Source: Nemophila menziesii (lineage: Eukaryota > Streptophyta > Magnoliopsida > Boraginales > Hydrophyllaceae). Taken from it: a stretch of DNA of 64,000 bases. Of this stretch, positions 10,501-22,675 are shown in pieces. Position 1 is the stretch's first letter. Every line of letters starts with the position of its first letter. The DNA lies in the NCBI GenBank assembly GCA_029959085.1, contig JARWIR010000016.1:21523499-21587498 (forward strand), in the 5' to 3' direction. The notes under the pieces are model-generated. The model searched no databases. It was not told where the DNA came from and saw only the letters and a list, made by a program, of their open reading frames with translations. The position numbers and the translations under genes were made by a program.

Positions 10501-13500
10501 TTCTTGTTACTTGTTCCCCATAAATGAGAAGTATCTCAACAAAAAACTCCTCGAATAACAAACAAATAGAGTACACCAAACCTCCTCAGCAAATCTGCTC
10601 TAAACGAACAGATGGTCCAAGCATCAACCTCAACTAACTATCCTTAGTTTATATTTCATACCCCCATGAAATATCAGCTCTAAGAAGAGACTCCATAGGA
10701 GAAAAGTAAGTAGAATAATAAAGCCAATTAAGGACTAAGAACAATGTCTTTATTCATCCCCCTCAAAAAGGGTTGATATATAGCCATGCTCATCCCTTTA
10801 AGCAACGCCAAAAGTTGACAATATTGCTTAAAAGAACATATTGAATAAGTTGCAGTGTGACCTTATCAATCTTCATCTGTTCTTTAGACTGATTAATTTC
10901 CTCTTCCTAATACAGGTCGGAGACTGTTTCGAGATTGGAGGTCCCACTTTTTTATTTATTTGCGCGACACAAGTAAGGATCACCACAAATTGCTCTAAAT
11001 TCTTTTCTTTTTTAAATTAAATTTGGTGTTGATAGTAGTTGTTTCTTAATTGCAGTACCTACAACGTGTCCGATTAGTGAGGATTTTCCCTATTCTTCAC
11101 CGGTTCCCGGTGTTGGGCGATGTTCCTATTTTTGAACGCTTTTCGGTATTATCATCCATCTTTGCAGTCTGGGTCTTCTCAGCTGTATTAATGGCAACAG
11201 GTGTGTATCGCCACACACCTATTGCTACACAGTTCAGCTGTAGAGCTGAAGAGTCCCATCTAATATCTTCAACCCCTTGGTATGTATTCATATAATATAT
11301 TCTTTCCGACTTAAATTTATACACACAACAATGTGTAACATGTCTTATCTTTATATATACATAGGTTCAAGATTCCGCATCTTCTGCCGTGGGGAGCCCC
11401 AAAATTTTCAGCGGTCAACACCATGGTTATGATACCTGCTGTTGTTGTTTCGATGATCGAGGTATCTCAATCTCAAAAAAGAAAATATAACTTGATTTTA
11501 GTTTGGCTAAAAATGTTAATTTGTTCCTTTTTTTTTTTAATTGCATGGTTAGTCTACTGCTACACACGTGGCAGCATCTCGTTTATCTGGTGCTACTCCA
11601 CCCCCGCCTTATGTGCTGAGTCGGGGGATTGGGTGGCAGGTTAGTTTTTTTTAACCAATTATAATAAAGAAGAAGTATTTTTATCTCAGCTACTGACCAA
11701 CAAAATGTTGTGTTTTGTTTGTATAAACCAGTAAAACAATATGGAAACTAATGCAGAAATAAAATAAAAGTAAATAATTAAATAACAATAATTAAATAAC
11801 TTTACTTGTCGAGGCTCGGATTGGATCCGATGTCTTTAAGGTATTTAGGCCACGTACAGGTGTCTTACGTTTGTTGGCTTCAACCTCCAGGATACAACGA
11901 CAAAACTATTCAAAAGAAACTGACACACGAATTCTTAAGAATTTCAACGAACTTAATAATGCTGCTTCTTTCTATCTCTCTCTTATAATTTTAATGCTTT
12001 TGAAAAATGAATGAAGAAAATGGTTTAGTTGGCCAACTATTTATAGAAAATGGAAAGGTGGCTTGCCAAAGGTTGTGATGTTTCATTTTGGAGTTACGTT
12101 GTATTAATTTAAGATACAACGTTTACTTAAAAGAACAAAAAACTTGGGCTAGTCCAAATGTTTGTAACTAAGGCCTAAAAGCCCAACAAAGGTATAGTCC
12201 TAAGGCCCAAAAGCCCAACAAAGCTAATGGTCATGGACCTAAGGCCCAAAAGGCTAACAAAGCCCTTTTTTTTTTCTTTGTTTTATAAAAAAAAGAAATA
12301 AAATAACATATATTATTTTTTTCTTTCTTTTAATTTCTCCAAATTATATGACTCAATTTCTCATTCAATTTCAAATGATTTTAACCAAGTGAATATATTA
12401 CGTTAATCTTTACGACTTGAATAAACGTATTACTATCCGAATCATTTCATTTAAATTGAGTCACCGACTAACATCGTAAACATGGTCAACACTTGGGTAG
12501 AATCTCATTTGTCCAACAATCCCCACATGAATGAAAATTGACTAACCACCTTAAAATATTATGCAAAAGAATGCTAAACACTTGGGAGAGAGCGAGAGAG
12601 AAGCATAGAAGAATACTACATCGAGAAAGGTAGTTTTTGGCCTTGAACCTTCTGTAGTAAGAGCTATCGGATTTACTTGCTAACTAGTGAACGTGATGTC
12701 TTGAACTATTCAGCTTTTGTGTAAACCAAGACAACAGAACTTACATAGTATACTTCCAAACATTATTTGGTTCTCACGGTTGTGTCCATTTACGGCCCTG
12801 GACAACTCCTGGTATTTCATGAATAACCGTCGGAGAATTTTGCCTTTAAAAATTCTCGTAGGGCGGCCCTACCCATGTTATTCATATAGGTGGTCTCTTG
12901 TCGAGAGTATTCTGCATTACTCTATCTTATGTTATCTAAGATACAAGAACCATTAAAAGTTTAACTTATCCTTCACTTTTACGAGTAGCACTGTTTAATT
13001 TTGTCCTAGGAATGGTTTGGGGAGGTCTCCCCACAGTGCGTCGCACCAAGTTGCAGTTTCATGATTCAGTTTTCCCTTTGAACCTAGATTGTGGGATCTC
13101 CACTCTGCTAGGTAGGGTTCCCACATGGCAACTCAGCTTTCGTAGGCTTAAGACCCATTCCCCTTGACAACACTCGCACTTGCTCTCTTTGTAGACCTTT
13201 GGTCAGTGGATCCGCTATATTATCCTTTGATCGAACATAATCAATTGTGATAATTCCGTTTGAGAGCAATTGTCTAACGATATTGTGTCTACGATGTATG
13301 TGTCTAGACTTACCGTTATACATTTCATTTAGTGCCCAATGGCACATTGACTATCTCAATGTATGCAGATAGCTGACACAGGCTTTGGCCAATTAGGAAT
13401 ATCCTCTAGGAAATTCTGAAGTCACTCGGCTTCTTGAGCAGCTTTGTCTAAAGCTATAAACTCAGATTCCATAGTGGATCTGGCTATGCACGTTTGCTTA

Positions 13501-16500
13501 GTGGATTTCCAAGACACAACTGCTCCTCCTAACATGTAGACAAATCCACTTGTGGATTTTGAGTCGGTGGAGTCCGATATCCAGTTTGCATTACTGTATC
13601 CTTCTAGTACAGCTGGATATCCTGTGTACAACAGCCCTTCGTTCATAGTGTATCTAAGATACCTTAGAACTCTTACAATAGCAATCCAGTGGTTCTTCCC
13701 TAGATTATGTGTAAACCTACTTAGCTTGCTTACTGCATGTGCTATATTTGGCCTAGTGCAGTTCGTTAAGTACATGAGACTCCCAATAATCCGAGAGTAC
13801 TCCAACTAGTTGATCATATCACAATGTTCTTAGCAAGATGTAAACTTACATCAACAGGTGTCTTGGCGATATGTGTGTCGCCATTACTTAATTATTGTTT
13901 AATACTTTCTCAATATAGTGTGACTGAGATAGTATTATACCTTCAGATGTTCGGAGAATCTTGATACCCAAAATAACATCCGCAAGGCCTAGATCTTTCA
14001 TGTCAAACTTACTTGAAAGCATCCTTTTGGTGAATTTAATCACATCATTGTTACTTCCAATGATTAACATATCATCCACATATAAACATACAATGACATA
14101 TCTAATCTCATTTTGTTTTACATAAACGCATTTGTCACATTCATTGATCTTGAAATCATTCGAGATCCTGAATCTATCAAATTTGTCATACCATTGCTTC
14201 GGTGCCTGTTTTAAACCATATAAAGATTTAACAAGATTACATACTTGCTTCTCCTTACCTGGAACTACGTAACCCTCAGGTTGTTCCATATATATCTCTT
14301 CATTTAGTTCTCCATTTAGGAAGGCGGCTGTTACATCCATTTGATGTATTTCGAGCTTGTATATTGAAGCTATAGCGATTAACATTCGAATGGATGATAT
14401 TCTCGTGACTGGAGAATAAGTATCAAAATAGTCAAGTCCTTCTTTTTGACTATAACGTTTTACAACAAGGCGAGACTTGTATTTTTCAATAGACTCATCG
14501 GTCTTTAGTTTCTTCTTGAATATCCATTTGCTCCAAGTGGTTTATTCCCAGGAGGGAGATCCACTAGTTCCCATGTACTGTTTTGCATAATGGAATCTAT
14601 CTCGCTATTTACCGCTTCTTTCAAGTATGGGGGGCCAGGGTTTGACATAACCACCTTGAATGTTCGCGATTCGTCATCTAGCATGTAAGATAGAAAGTCG
14701 GGACCAAAAGACGTAAAGGTTCTCATCCGCTTACTTCTTCTTGGTTCTCCTTCATTTGGCAATGATTCTTGATCTTGCTTTTCAGTTGGCAGTGATTCTT
14801 GATCTTGCTCTTCTTGAATTGCATCACGTGTTCTTTTTCAAGGAACTAGATTCTGGTGTGGTCTTGTACGGAAAGTTTGTTTCAAAGAAATGTGCATTTC
14901 TTGATTCAATCACCGTATTGACGTTAATGTCAACATGACAAGATTTGTGTACCAGGAATTTATATGCGTCACTATTGTGAGCATATCCAATAAAGACGCA
15001 ATCGGTGGTCTTTGGTCCTATTTTGACCATTTTAGGAGCAGGAAGTGCTACCTTTGCCAAGCATCCCCACACTTTTAAGTATTTGAAGGAAGGTGGTTTT
15101 CCTTTCCATAATTCGTAAGGAGTTTTATCTACCTTCTTGTGTGGTACCTTGTTGAGGATGTGATTTTCGGTGAGCAAAGCCTCTCCCCACAAGTTCTGTG
15201 GTAACCCTAAGTTAATCAGCAAGACATTCATCATTTCCTTCAACGTGCGGTTCTTACGTTCAGCAATCCCGTTTTGTTGAGGCGAGTAGGGGGCCGTGGT
15301 TTGATGACACGTATTCTCCTCCCCTATCTGTGCTAAGATTCTTAATCTTTTTTATTTAGTTGATTCTCAACTTCATTTTTGTATTGCATAAATGCTTCTG
15401 AGTCCTCATCCTCACTTCGAAGCAAGTATATTTGACAATACCTTGTGCAATCGTCGATGAAATTTATGAAATACTTTTTACCACTTTTAGTTTGCACAAA
15501 TTTCAAGTCACATTTGTCACTGTGACTTAACTCCAAAGGTACCAAAGTCATTTTCTATAGATTTAAATGAGGTTTTTGTTAATTTTTGACTCAACACATA
15601 CTTCACATTTCTTCTGAGAATTGAAGTTCACATTAGATAGTAACCCGACGTTTACTAGCTTATTTAATGAACCAAAATTAACATCTCCTAATCTATCGTG
15701 CCATAAATAAGGTGAGTCAAGGATATATTACTTTATCGGTTACATTTTGGTAGGTACTATGGTCATTACATTTATCTTACATAAACCATCACATAGGTAC
15801 CCTTTGCCCACAAATATCCCACCTTTAGTGAGAATAAATACTAGTTTGAAGCCATTCTTACTCAATCACGAACCTGAAACTAGATTCCTTCTAATGTCAG
15901 GCACATGGAGAATGTTATAGAGACTCAACTCTTTTTCAGAAGTCATTATTAGAATAACGATTCCATATCCAACTACTATTGAAGTAGAGAAATTTCCCAT
16001 ACATAAAGTCTCTTCAGTAGTTGCAACTTTCTATGTCTTGAACATACATGTCAGGTGGCCCCAGTATCCACCCTCCAGTGTTCGGTATTGCCAACCAAAT
16101 TTACTTTAGAAACTAATGTAGTAAAATCAATCTTATTTGATCTTAGTAATGGTTGCTTGGCCTTATTTTCCTTTCATGGAATTGCCTTTACCCTCTGTGA
16201 TTTCGGCCATCTATTCCTTTACACAAATAGTCATTTCTATTTAACCTCTTAGACTCCTCAACGGGTCTATAAGAGTCGAGATCATGTCCCACAAATGTAT
16301 TTTACATAAGTGAAATTGCTGATGGTATGTTGTTATCGATTCCATCATTTCTGGACATATTGTTTGTCTTGGTAGACATCATTTCAATTACCAAGGATTA
16401 CACAATATTATAGATAATTCAAACAAACGAATTATTCAACCTTTCTCACTAAAAGACAACACAAAAACTTGATTCTTTCTTACGACAAAATGATTAAATT

Positions 16501-19176
16501 AATTTTAATTTCCCAAGTTTTTATATTCTTGTTAGTCCCCCAAGTTTTTATATTCTTGTTGTAGAGGATCGAAGAAATTAAAGAGATAATCAATTCACGT
16601 AAAAGAAGAATCTCAATCAATTAAGAATTCTTTTAGCGGAAAATTTTCAAACCACAAGGTTCGACAAGTATGCCGATACTAGCAAGATTGATATTAGTTG
16701 TTAAAAAAACACACTAATATTACAACGTAATATGACGTTAGTAAGCGAGTATTTTTCTGGTATGTATACACAAGCCTAGAAATCAGAATAAGAGAAAAGA
16801 AATAGAATGTAATATTCATGTTCTGTATACACAGACCCAAAAAAAAAATTCCAAAAATAAAGTTTATAAAACATAAAAAGAAAATGTTTTCTGGTTTATA
16901 CCACGTGAATCATAAATGCCTTAAATTGTTGTGTTTTGTTTGTATAAACTAGTAAAACAATATGGAAACTAATGCAGAAATAAAATAAAAGTAAATAATT
17001 AAATAACAATAATTAAATAACTTTACTTGTCGAGGCTCGGATTGGATCCGATGTCTTTAAGGTATTTAGGCCACGTACAGGTGTCTTACGTTTGTTGGCT
17101 TCAACCTCCAGGATACAACGACAAAACTATTCAAAAGAAACTGACACACGAATTCTTAAGAATTTCAACGAACTTAATAATGCTGCTTCTTTCTATCTCT
17201 CTCTTATAATTTTAATGCTTTTGAAAAATGAATGAAGAAAATGGTTTAGTTGGCCAACTATTTATAGAAAATGGAAAGGTGGCTTGCCAAAGGTTGTGAT
17301 GTTTCATTTTGGAGTTACGTTGTATTAATTTAAGATACAACGTTTACTTAAAAGAACAAAAAACTTGGGCTAGTCCAAATGTTTGTAACTAAGGCCCAAA
17401 AGCCCAACAAAGGTATAGTCCTAAGGCCCAAAAGCCCAACAAAGCTAATGGTCATGGACCTAAGGCCCAAAAGGCTAACAAAGCCCTTTTTTTTTTCTTT
17501 GTTTTATAAAAAAAAGAAATAAAATAACATATATTATTTTTTTCTTTCTTTTAATTTCTCCAAATTATATGACTCAATTTCTCATTCAATTTCAAATGAT
17601 TTTAACCAAGTGAATATATTACGTTAATCTTTACGACTTGAATAAACGTATTACTATCCGAATCATTTCATTTAAATTGAGTCACCGACTAACATCGTAA
17701 ACATGGTCAACACTTGGGTAGAATCTCATTTGTCCAACACAAAATGACCCTATCATTTTGCAGGGAATAGGCACTCTTCTAAATGGCCTTTTCGGGACAT
17801 GCACCGGTTGCACGGTTTCCGTGTAAGATATATTTGCTAAAAATATGAATTAGCATCTCTACATATATATTCGTTTAGATGACAATAAACATTTGTTGTA
17901 TTTCAGCGAAAATGTTGGGCTTATTGGCCTAACTCGTGTTGGAAGCCGAAGAGTCGTGCAAGTCTCTGCCGGATTTATGATCTTTTTCGGTCTATTTGGT
18001 GAGAAAATTTTATATCTTAATATTAATTTTCCATAAATTATACCAATGTTTTCCATTAACAATGATTTCTAAATTTAATTATTGCAGGAAAATTTGGAGC
18101 CATTTTTGCTTCAATACCATTTCCCATCTATTCGGCACTATACTGCATTCTCTATTCATTTATAGGTATGTTAAGAATTGTTGATTATTTTGTGTGTATC
18201 TATATTTATTCTATATAGCATTTACTGAAAGCATAATAGACTGTTAAAACCATTATTAATTCTCTGTTGTAAGAGAAAAGTTTTATATACAACTTTGAGC
18301 CCTCTTATCTCAGTCTAGGATGAATTATTAGGTAATATTGTATATTTCATAACTGTTTATCATCCTAGGTCCATGTGGCTTTAAATATCTTGTATTAATG
18401 TTTGCTATGTATAGACTCCTTTCCACTTCTGGTCAACTCAGAATTGCTACAGACCTTTTAGTTCGAGATTTTTATATAATGGAAAATAATAGCTTTCTAA
18501 CTTCGACTTAAACTTGTTATTAAAATGAATAATACCACAAAAGCTGCAACTGTAACATGCATGTTAATATTCTTGGGAAACTTATATGGCTTAAAGCCTA
18601 AAAGAGCTTTGGATACTAGGGGAGGTTTATAAGATTCATGATTTGTGATAAAATAATTTGTTTTCTCTTAATCACCAACATGTCTTTTTTCTTATTCCTA
18701 TTTGTCACCAAAAGGATTACTTTAATAACTGAATTTGTTTGCAGGTTCATTGGGCTTGACATTTTTACAATTCACGAACCGGAATTCAACTAGAAATATA
18801 TATATTGCGGGTATATCTCTATACCTTGGGGTATCAGTCTCCAATTACTTTATGCCCGGACCTCGTGAGGATATGGGATGGGTGAGTATTACTTCCTAAT
18901 TAAATTCTTTTAACATTTTCTTTTAACCATTTTTCGTCTAATTATATTTTTGTCTCCTTGCAGTTTTATATCATTGTTAAAACCATATTTGAATCTGCAC
19001 CAGCAGTTGCGATGATCGTGGCGGTGTTTCTTGACAACACTATTGAAGCACAAAAGTCAAGAAACGATCGCGGCATGCCATATTGGGACCAATTCAGAAG
19101 ATATGGCAATGATCGTCGAACTGCCACTTTTTATGATCTTCCTTTTGGTTTAAGTAGTTTATTTACACGAGACTAG
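7580..19176 (+). CDS. Nucleobase-ascorbate transporter (NAT/NCS2 family), 14 exons, 679 residues
   Basis: Membrane transporter of the NAT/NCS2 family, whose members move xanthine, uric acid, other nucleobases or ascorbate; the substrate cannot be told here. Exons by splice sites and unbroken frame: 7580-8132, 8346-8443, 8960-9127, 9202-9302, 9385-9460, 10916-10972, 11056-11279, 11365-11461, 11553-11639, 17764-17822, 17907-17998, 18088-18165, 18745-18881, 18964-19176; all introns are GT-AG. The family signature [12 protein letters not shown] is intact (about residues 508-519), as are [15 protein letters not shown] and the C-terminal WDQFRRYG and FYDLPF. Odd features: an acidic Ser/Thr-rich N-terminus of about 170 residues containing a triplicated 19-residue repeat; AFQN in the first membrane helix where most NATs have the QH pair; and a 6-kb Copia inside intron 9, which would otherwise be about 85 bp. 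No exon is interrupted, so the gene can still be functional. Confidence 0.93.
7673..7843 (+). repeat. Three in-frame 57-bp tandem repeats in NAT exon 1
   Basis: Units at 7673-7729, 7730-7786 and 7787-7843 encode a 19-residue repeat of the form YPSTSxExRxxETPSxTxx (residues 32-88). The length is a multiple of three, so copy-number change keeps the frame. The peptide is rich in Ser, Thr, Pro and Glu, like PEST-type regulatory tails. Confidence 0.9.
9461..10915 (+). other. Large NAT intron 5 with possible old insertion
   Basis: This intron is 1455 bp, far longer than its neighbours (75-520 bp). At about 9680 it contains TGTCACGCCCTAACCC, which resembles the terminal sequence of plant Gypsy LTRs, so a decayed solo LTR is possible. 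I could not find the other end or a target-site duplication. No coding sequence is visible inside. Confidence 0.35.
11706..12518 (-). repeat. Copia 3' LTR
   Basis: This 813-bp LTR starts TGTTG and ends CAACA and matches 16927-17739 at a constant offset of 5221 with two substitutions and no indels. On the element's strand this is the downstream LTR. It contains three degenerate copies of an AAGGCCCAAAAGCCCAACAAAG-like unit around 12170-12265. A TATA-like CTATAAATAG on the - strand (12037-12046) could launch antisense transcription into NAT exons 9 to 1. Confidence 0.96.
12519..12530 (-). other. Copia polypurine tract
   Basis: On the - strand the sequence CATGTGGGGAT lies directly against the 3' LTR start (TGTTG). 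This purine-rich block is in the position and has the form of the plus-strand primer site of plant Copia elements. Confidence 0.7.
13108..16100 (-). pseudogene. Degenerate Copia gag-pol remnant
   Basis: Read on the - strand from high to low coordinates. A protease relic carries DTGAT near 16045. Integrase pieces lie at 15551-15342 and 15243-14824. Reverse transcriptase follows at 14762-14505 and 14385-13888, including [20 protein letters not shown] and the catalytic YVDD. RNase H and the C-terminus lie at 13805-13422 ([15 protein letters not shown]) and 13347-13108 ([13 protein letters not shown]). Adjacent pieces are in different frames or separated by stops, so no polyprotein can be made. 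Only about 800 bp lies between the 5' LTR and the protease, too little for a normal gag, and I see no gag motif in it. Confidence 0.9.
16927..17739 (-). repeat. Copia 5' LTR
   Basis: The upstream LTR on the element's own strand; 813 bp, almost identical to 11706-12518. The bases just inside it (16926 leftwards) do not give a convincing primer-binding site: the only resemblance to an initiator-Met tRNA complement is a TGGTAT about 25 bases in. Confidence 0.96.
17258..17267 (-). promoter_or_regulatory. Probable TATA box of the Copia 5' LTR
   Basis: The - strand reads CTATAAATAG here, a good TATA match located inside the LTR, about 470 bases from its upstream end. The same box occurs in the other LTR at 12037-12046. 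Confidence 0.55.
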
Positions 19177-19787
19177 TTATTTTTGTACTTTCCAACTGTA
19201 TATTTGTCTTTACATTTTAAAATATAAATGTATATATTGATTATCAATGATTTGAATGAGCCATTTAATATCTCCTCTAAAAATAATATACATAAAGCAC
19301 TACACTTGTGTCTTGCAACATTCAAGTGAAGGATCAGATACCCTAAAAGGGTGGAGTTTGTCAAAAGGTTAACTCTTTGTGCAAAACTTTGAAACTGTGC
19401 AAAACTGCTATATATTGTTATAAGTCGGTATTTGCTAGTTTTTGTAATACATGGACATATTTTGGTTATGATGGAGTTAATTTTCGTTAATTTTTTAAGT
19501 GGTAACAAATTTGCACTAATTTGTATCTTATTGTTCTTTACTTGATACTTAATTCCATTGAAGTGATGAAGCTGAACAGGCTGAATGGAGCAAGATTGAC
19601 ACTAACTGATGAGGTGGTAGTGCCTTATGACACCTTAAATCCTGTACCTGTAGGTAATTATCATGCCTTAGGGTAACACAACTTTCTTCAAGTTTGAAAT
19701 GATTAATTAGTGAATTTCTTTGCTTAAATTATAGACACTACTCTATGCAGATCCATTTGATGTGGAATCACAAATATTCGGTCTTAT
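19177..19787 (+). other. NAT 3' UTR and intergenic DNA with an exon-like piece
   Basis: The NAT 3' UTR presumably ends within the first 100-200 bp. At 19562-19656 there is an open stretch (LNRLNGARLTLTDEVVVPYD) followed by a GTAATT donor-like site. It looks like an exon of some gene, but I do not recognise it and it does not match the queuine transferase fragment that follows. Confidence 0.4.
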
Positions 19788-20502
19788 TTGCAGTCCCGTG
19801 TTGATGGAAAATTGATGCTTCTGACACTTGAAGAATCGATACAAATACAGGTACAGGTTTTTAAGAGGCTTTTCTATGTTTTTATAGTTCCTATATTATC
19901 AGGTTAATTTGGACATTTTACTTATAATTCTGCATTTACAACTCGTGCAGAACAGAATTGGAGCAGATATATGTTTATAATAAAGTATTCTCCTACTCAC
20001 ATTTCTTTATTTTTCATGCATTATGTCAAATTATTATTATACATAATATTATCTTCAATGTTCATGCACAGCTCATAAGAGATCTCATTACCAGAATTAA
20101 TTTTGCATAGTGTAAGGAGGTTTAGATCCACAATTAAGGTTTGTACTTTGATAGGCCAAACATTACCTTTTTTTACAAACTAATGTTGGGTTTGATTATG
20201 TATATGAACTGTTAATTAAATGTTTTCCCTTTTTTTACTCTCAGGGATATATTTGTCCAAGGTTTATGGATCGTAATTTGCGTGGGTATGATTATCTTAT
20301 AGTTTGTTATTATTTATTTTGGTCAATCTAACAGCTGATGTGGAAAAAATCAATTTTTTTTCTTTTCTATTAACAAAATTAACTTGTGTGACAGGTATGC
20401 TATTGGTGGTCTTTCGGGAGGGGAAGATAAAAGATTTATTTTGGCACATAGTTGTACAATCTACTTCTAAATTACCCAATGATAAACCACGATATGTTAT
20501 GG
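19788..20502 (+). pseudogene. Queuine tRNA-ribosyltransferase (TGT catalytic subunit) gene fragment
   Basis: Fragments of the enzyme that exchanges guanine for queuine at the tRNA wobble position. Piece 1 (about 19794-19850) reads SRVDGKLMLLTLEESIQIQ and ends at a GTACAG donor. Piece 2 (19951-19970), after an AG acceptor, reads NRIGADI. Piece 3 (20245-20285) reads DIFVQG, then MDRNLRG after a frame slip. Piece 4 (20396-20502), after a CAG acceptor, reads YAIGGLSGGEDK, shifts by one base, and continues QSTSKLPNDKPRYVM up to a GT donor. The order and splice sites follow the normal gene, so this is DNA-level duplication, not a retrocopy. The two frame breaks and the missing N- and C-terminal parts show it is dead. 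Confidence 0.8.
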
Positions 20503-21092
20503 TATAAATTCTTATTCAATTAAATTTTCTCTAAACTCCCTGACTTTTAACTATCTTATTATTTTGGTGGTCTTTTAATCTTTGTGCTACTTTTTCTTCC
20601 ACTAGATATATTTAGCAGTGCATTACAGTCACTTCACAGCTATACTTACAAATACACAAGGATATTCTTTAGGATGAATGAAACACATAAGGGTATATTT
20701 GGTATGTACTACTTGATATATTCTTTGAAGCTCTCATATGATATTCCTTCCTTTTGGCTTAATACAGGGTTACTGAAAATGCATTTTTAGAATAGCTGAG
20801 GAGAGTGGCAAAGAAGTCATCCTCATATGCTTCTTTCTTGAATTGTAAGTTTCTTCGATGTCCATGGTCTAGTCTCGTGTTTTTATATGATATTGCTGAC
20901 TGTATCTTCGTTTTAGGAAAGCGTGTTTGTTGGAATATTACTTAAAAGGTAATATTAATTATGTGTGGGTTACTGTGAGTTTTAGATTATTTATGTGTGG
21001 GTCCCCAATGTTTACATTCTTTTACAGACAAAAAAATTTCAAAATATCTCTTTCATTTTCTCTATCCTTTAGTATATTGAAAATGTCTGGTT

Positions 21093-21480
21093 TTTCTGTA
21101 TCAGGAAAATCCACTCTGAGCAATTGGTGGTATCATTGCTCAAGAAGTTCCAGGTGATATGAATTAATATCAATTCCACAGGTATGTGACTTTATTATGA
21201 AATGACCGATGAGTCCTTATATTGATTTCTAATCTCAAGTCACAGCTGGTTTTTGTATTGTTAATGTCCAGGTGTACCCCGAGAAAGGAACTGTTGCGTT
21301 TTCAGCTGGGCTCCACTGATGGACGTTTACTTTGACCTTGAAATTCGGGGCTTTGGGGTGAGAATTTCTTTGACCCTGCTAACCATTTATAAACGTGGGA
21401 CCGGTCATCTCATACTTGTAAATGTGGATTGTGGCAGAGAGGATACTTCAACAATCTCACTCAAATAGAACGGGGAGAGT
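21093..21480 (+). pseudogene. Translation elongation factor 2 (EF-2) retrocopy-like fragment
   Basis: Decayed pieces in the order of the EF-2 GTPase that drives ribosomal translocation. The P-loop remnant SGKSTLSNW is at 21100. GGIIAQEVPGDM follows in another frame. STGM, a stop, then LYYEMTDESL is near 21170-21215. A large internal deletion then joins to VYPEKGTVAFSAGLH at 21271-21315, a stop, and GENFFDPA near 21358-21385. Recognition is by EF-2 landmark peptides. There are several stops and frame changes, and the deletion removes most of the G domain. I see no clear intron, so a processed copy is possible. Confidence 0.75.
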
Positions 21481-21760
21481 TGATAAGATTCAGAAGGTTT
21501 GGTCCTACTACTTTTGTGGCTATTATTTAGAAGGTTGTGGCTTTTGTATATGGTTAGGCACTTGGATAAACTGAATCTAGAGTCATGCAGACCTCATAAG
21601 GTATACTACAATACTCTTCCGTTGTGTGTGGGACCCACCCATCCCATCCTCATCTAAATTTGCTTCATAACATCACATATTTTATGTAGGGATTGTGTAT
21701 GCTTGCTGATAAGGTACACTACTCTAACTTTGCTTCTTCACATATATGTTTTGTATCATC

Positions 21761-21861
21761 GCATATGCATAGCATCTCATTTCATCTCATATGCATTGCA
21801 TCTCATTTTATCTCATATGCATTGCATCTCATTTTATCTCATATGTGCATTGCATCTCATC
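21761..21861 (+). repeat. Short minisatellite, about 28 bp unit
   Basis: Three to four copies of a unit built from ATATGCATTGCATCTCATTT. It lies between the EF-2 and LRR gene fragments. Confidence 0.7.
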
Positions 21862-21899
21862 TTGTTTTTATAAATAACCGCCCCTGCCTAATAATGTCT

Positions 21900-22660
21900 T
21901 TTATTATGGAATTTCAAGTTCTCAAAGAAGTGTATCAACAATTCTCAGCTGGTGTGCAGGTATATAATAAAAATATATCTTTTTACATTGGAAATATTAA
22001 TATATATTCTTGTTTGTCAGAATTGCTTGTTATTCCTTTTTTGCCCTTGTTGTTATATATGGTTCGAGAAGAAGGTAAAAGGTTTGGTCTAAAATGAAGG
22101 TACAGACGGCTGAGAAGCAATGGTACGTGAACAATTTTTGTGTTGAAACTAGGGGAAATACCCAAATGGTCCTTGAACTATAGGCTAGTTATCCATTAAG
22201 TCCGTGTGCTTTTAAATTTTCTTAAATGATCCTCGAACTATAGAAACTTGGTGCAGTGTGTATGTGCACGGTTTAAGGATTTTGCATTATATAGGGACTT
22301 ATAATGCAATTAACTCAAAAGAAGCACCTTTTATTGTTCCACTTCTGATTTCCAGATTTAAATTACATTACAGGTTGATCCAAGATTTTATATGGAATAT
22401 AAATGTATTGGAGGATCTTATTGAAAATAAGGTACGAAAGATTGCAAGTATTTAATTTTACCATAACATTGTTTAACAATGTATTTAATTTTACAGGAGT
22501 TGTAAATGCAATTGACTTAGCAGATGAATTTCTTCCAAAACTCAAGTCCTTGAATTGTAAGTTTCAGTCTTTCTCCTATCTTTTAGTAGATCCAACTACT
22601 TATTACTATTTTGTCCTTCATTTACTAGGCAAGCCTATGGTTATTAATTTTCGTGCAACT
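21900..22660 (+). other. Unidentified exon-like pieces
   Basis: Open stretches bounded by splice-like sites: 21903-21959 (FQVLKEVYQQFSAGVQ, then GTATAT) and 22496-22558 (after TTTTACAG, VVNAIDLADEFLPKLKSLN, then a TAAGTTT sequence). A further piece at 22370-22432 (about IWNINVLEDLIENK) ends at GTACGA. They look like exons of one or more host genes, but I do not recognise the protein, and stops occur between the pieces. Confidence 0.35.
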
Positions 22661-22675
22661 CTTCTTTTACAACCA

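Larger units (their letters stand above)
11706..17739 (-). mobile_element. Ty1/Copia retrotransposon in antisense orientation inside NAT intron 9
   Basis: A complete 6034-bp insertion with 813-bp LTRs that begin TGTTG and end CAACA, flanked by the 5-bp target-site duplication CAAAA (11701-11705 and 17740-17744). The order on the - strand, protease, integrase, reverse transcriptase, RNase H, identifies it as Copia. The LTRs differ at two positions only (11730 C against T and 12175 T against C, both transitions), so insertion was recent. The internal coding region is nevertheless full of stops and frame changes, and most of gag is missing. The copy is therefore non-autonomous and was presumably moved by proteins of a relative. 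It sits in a spliceable intron between exons that end SRGIGWQ and begin GIGTLLNG. Confidence 0.96.

Noticed and set aside
11806..11988. 60-codon open frame present twice (also at 17027-17209)
   Set aside because: It is identical in both LTRs, antisense to the element, and has no coding features.
16885..16926. Copia primer-binding site
   Set aside because: Only TGGTAT matches the initiator-Met tRNA complement, about 25 bases inside the LTR; not enough to call.
19288..19298. CACTACACTTG considered as the left end of the CACTA element
   Set aside because: It matches the CACTACAACGG terminus only over seven bases, lies 9 kb away and is not followed by subterminal repeats.
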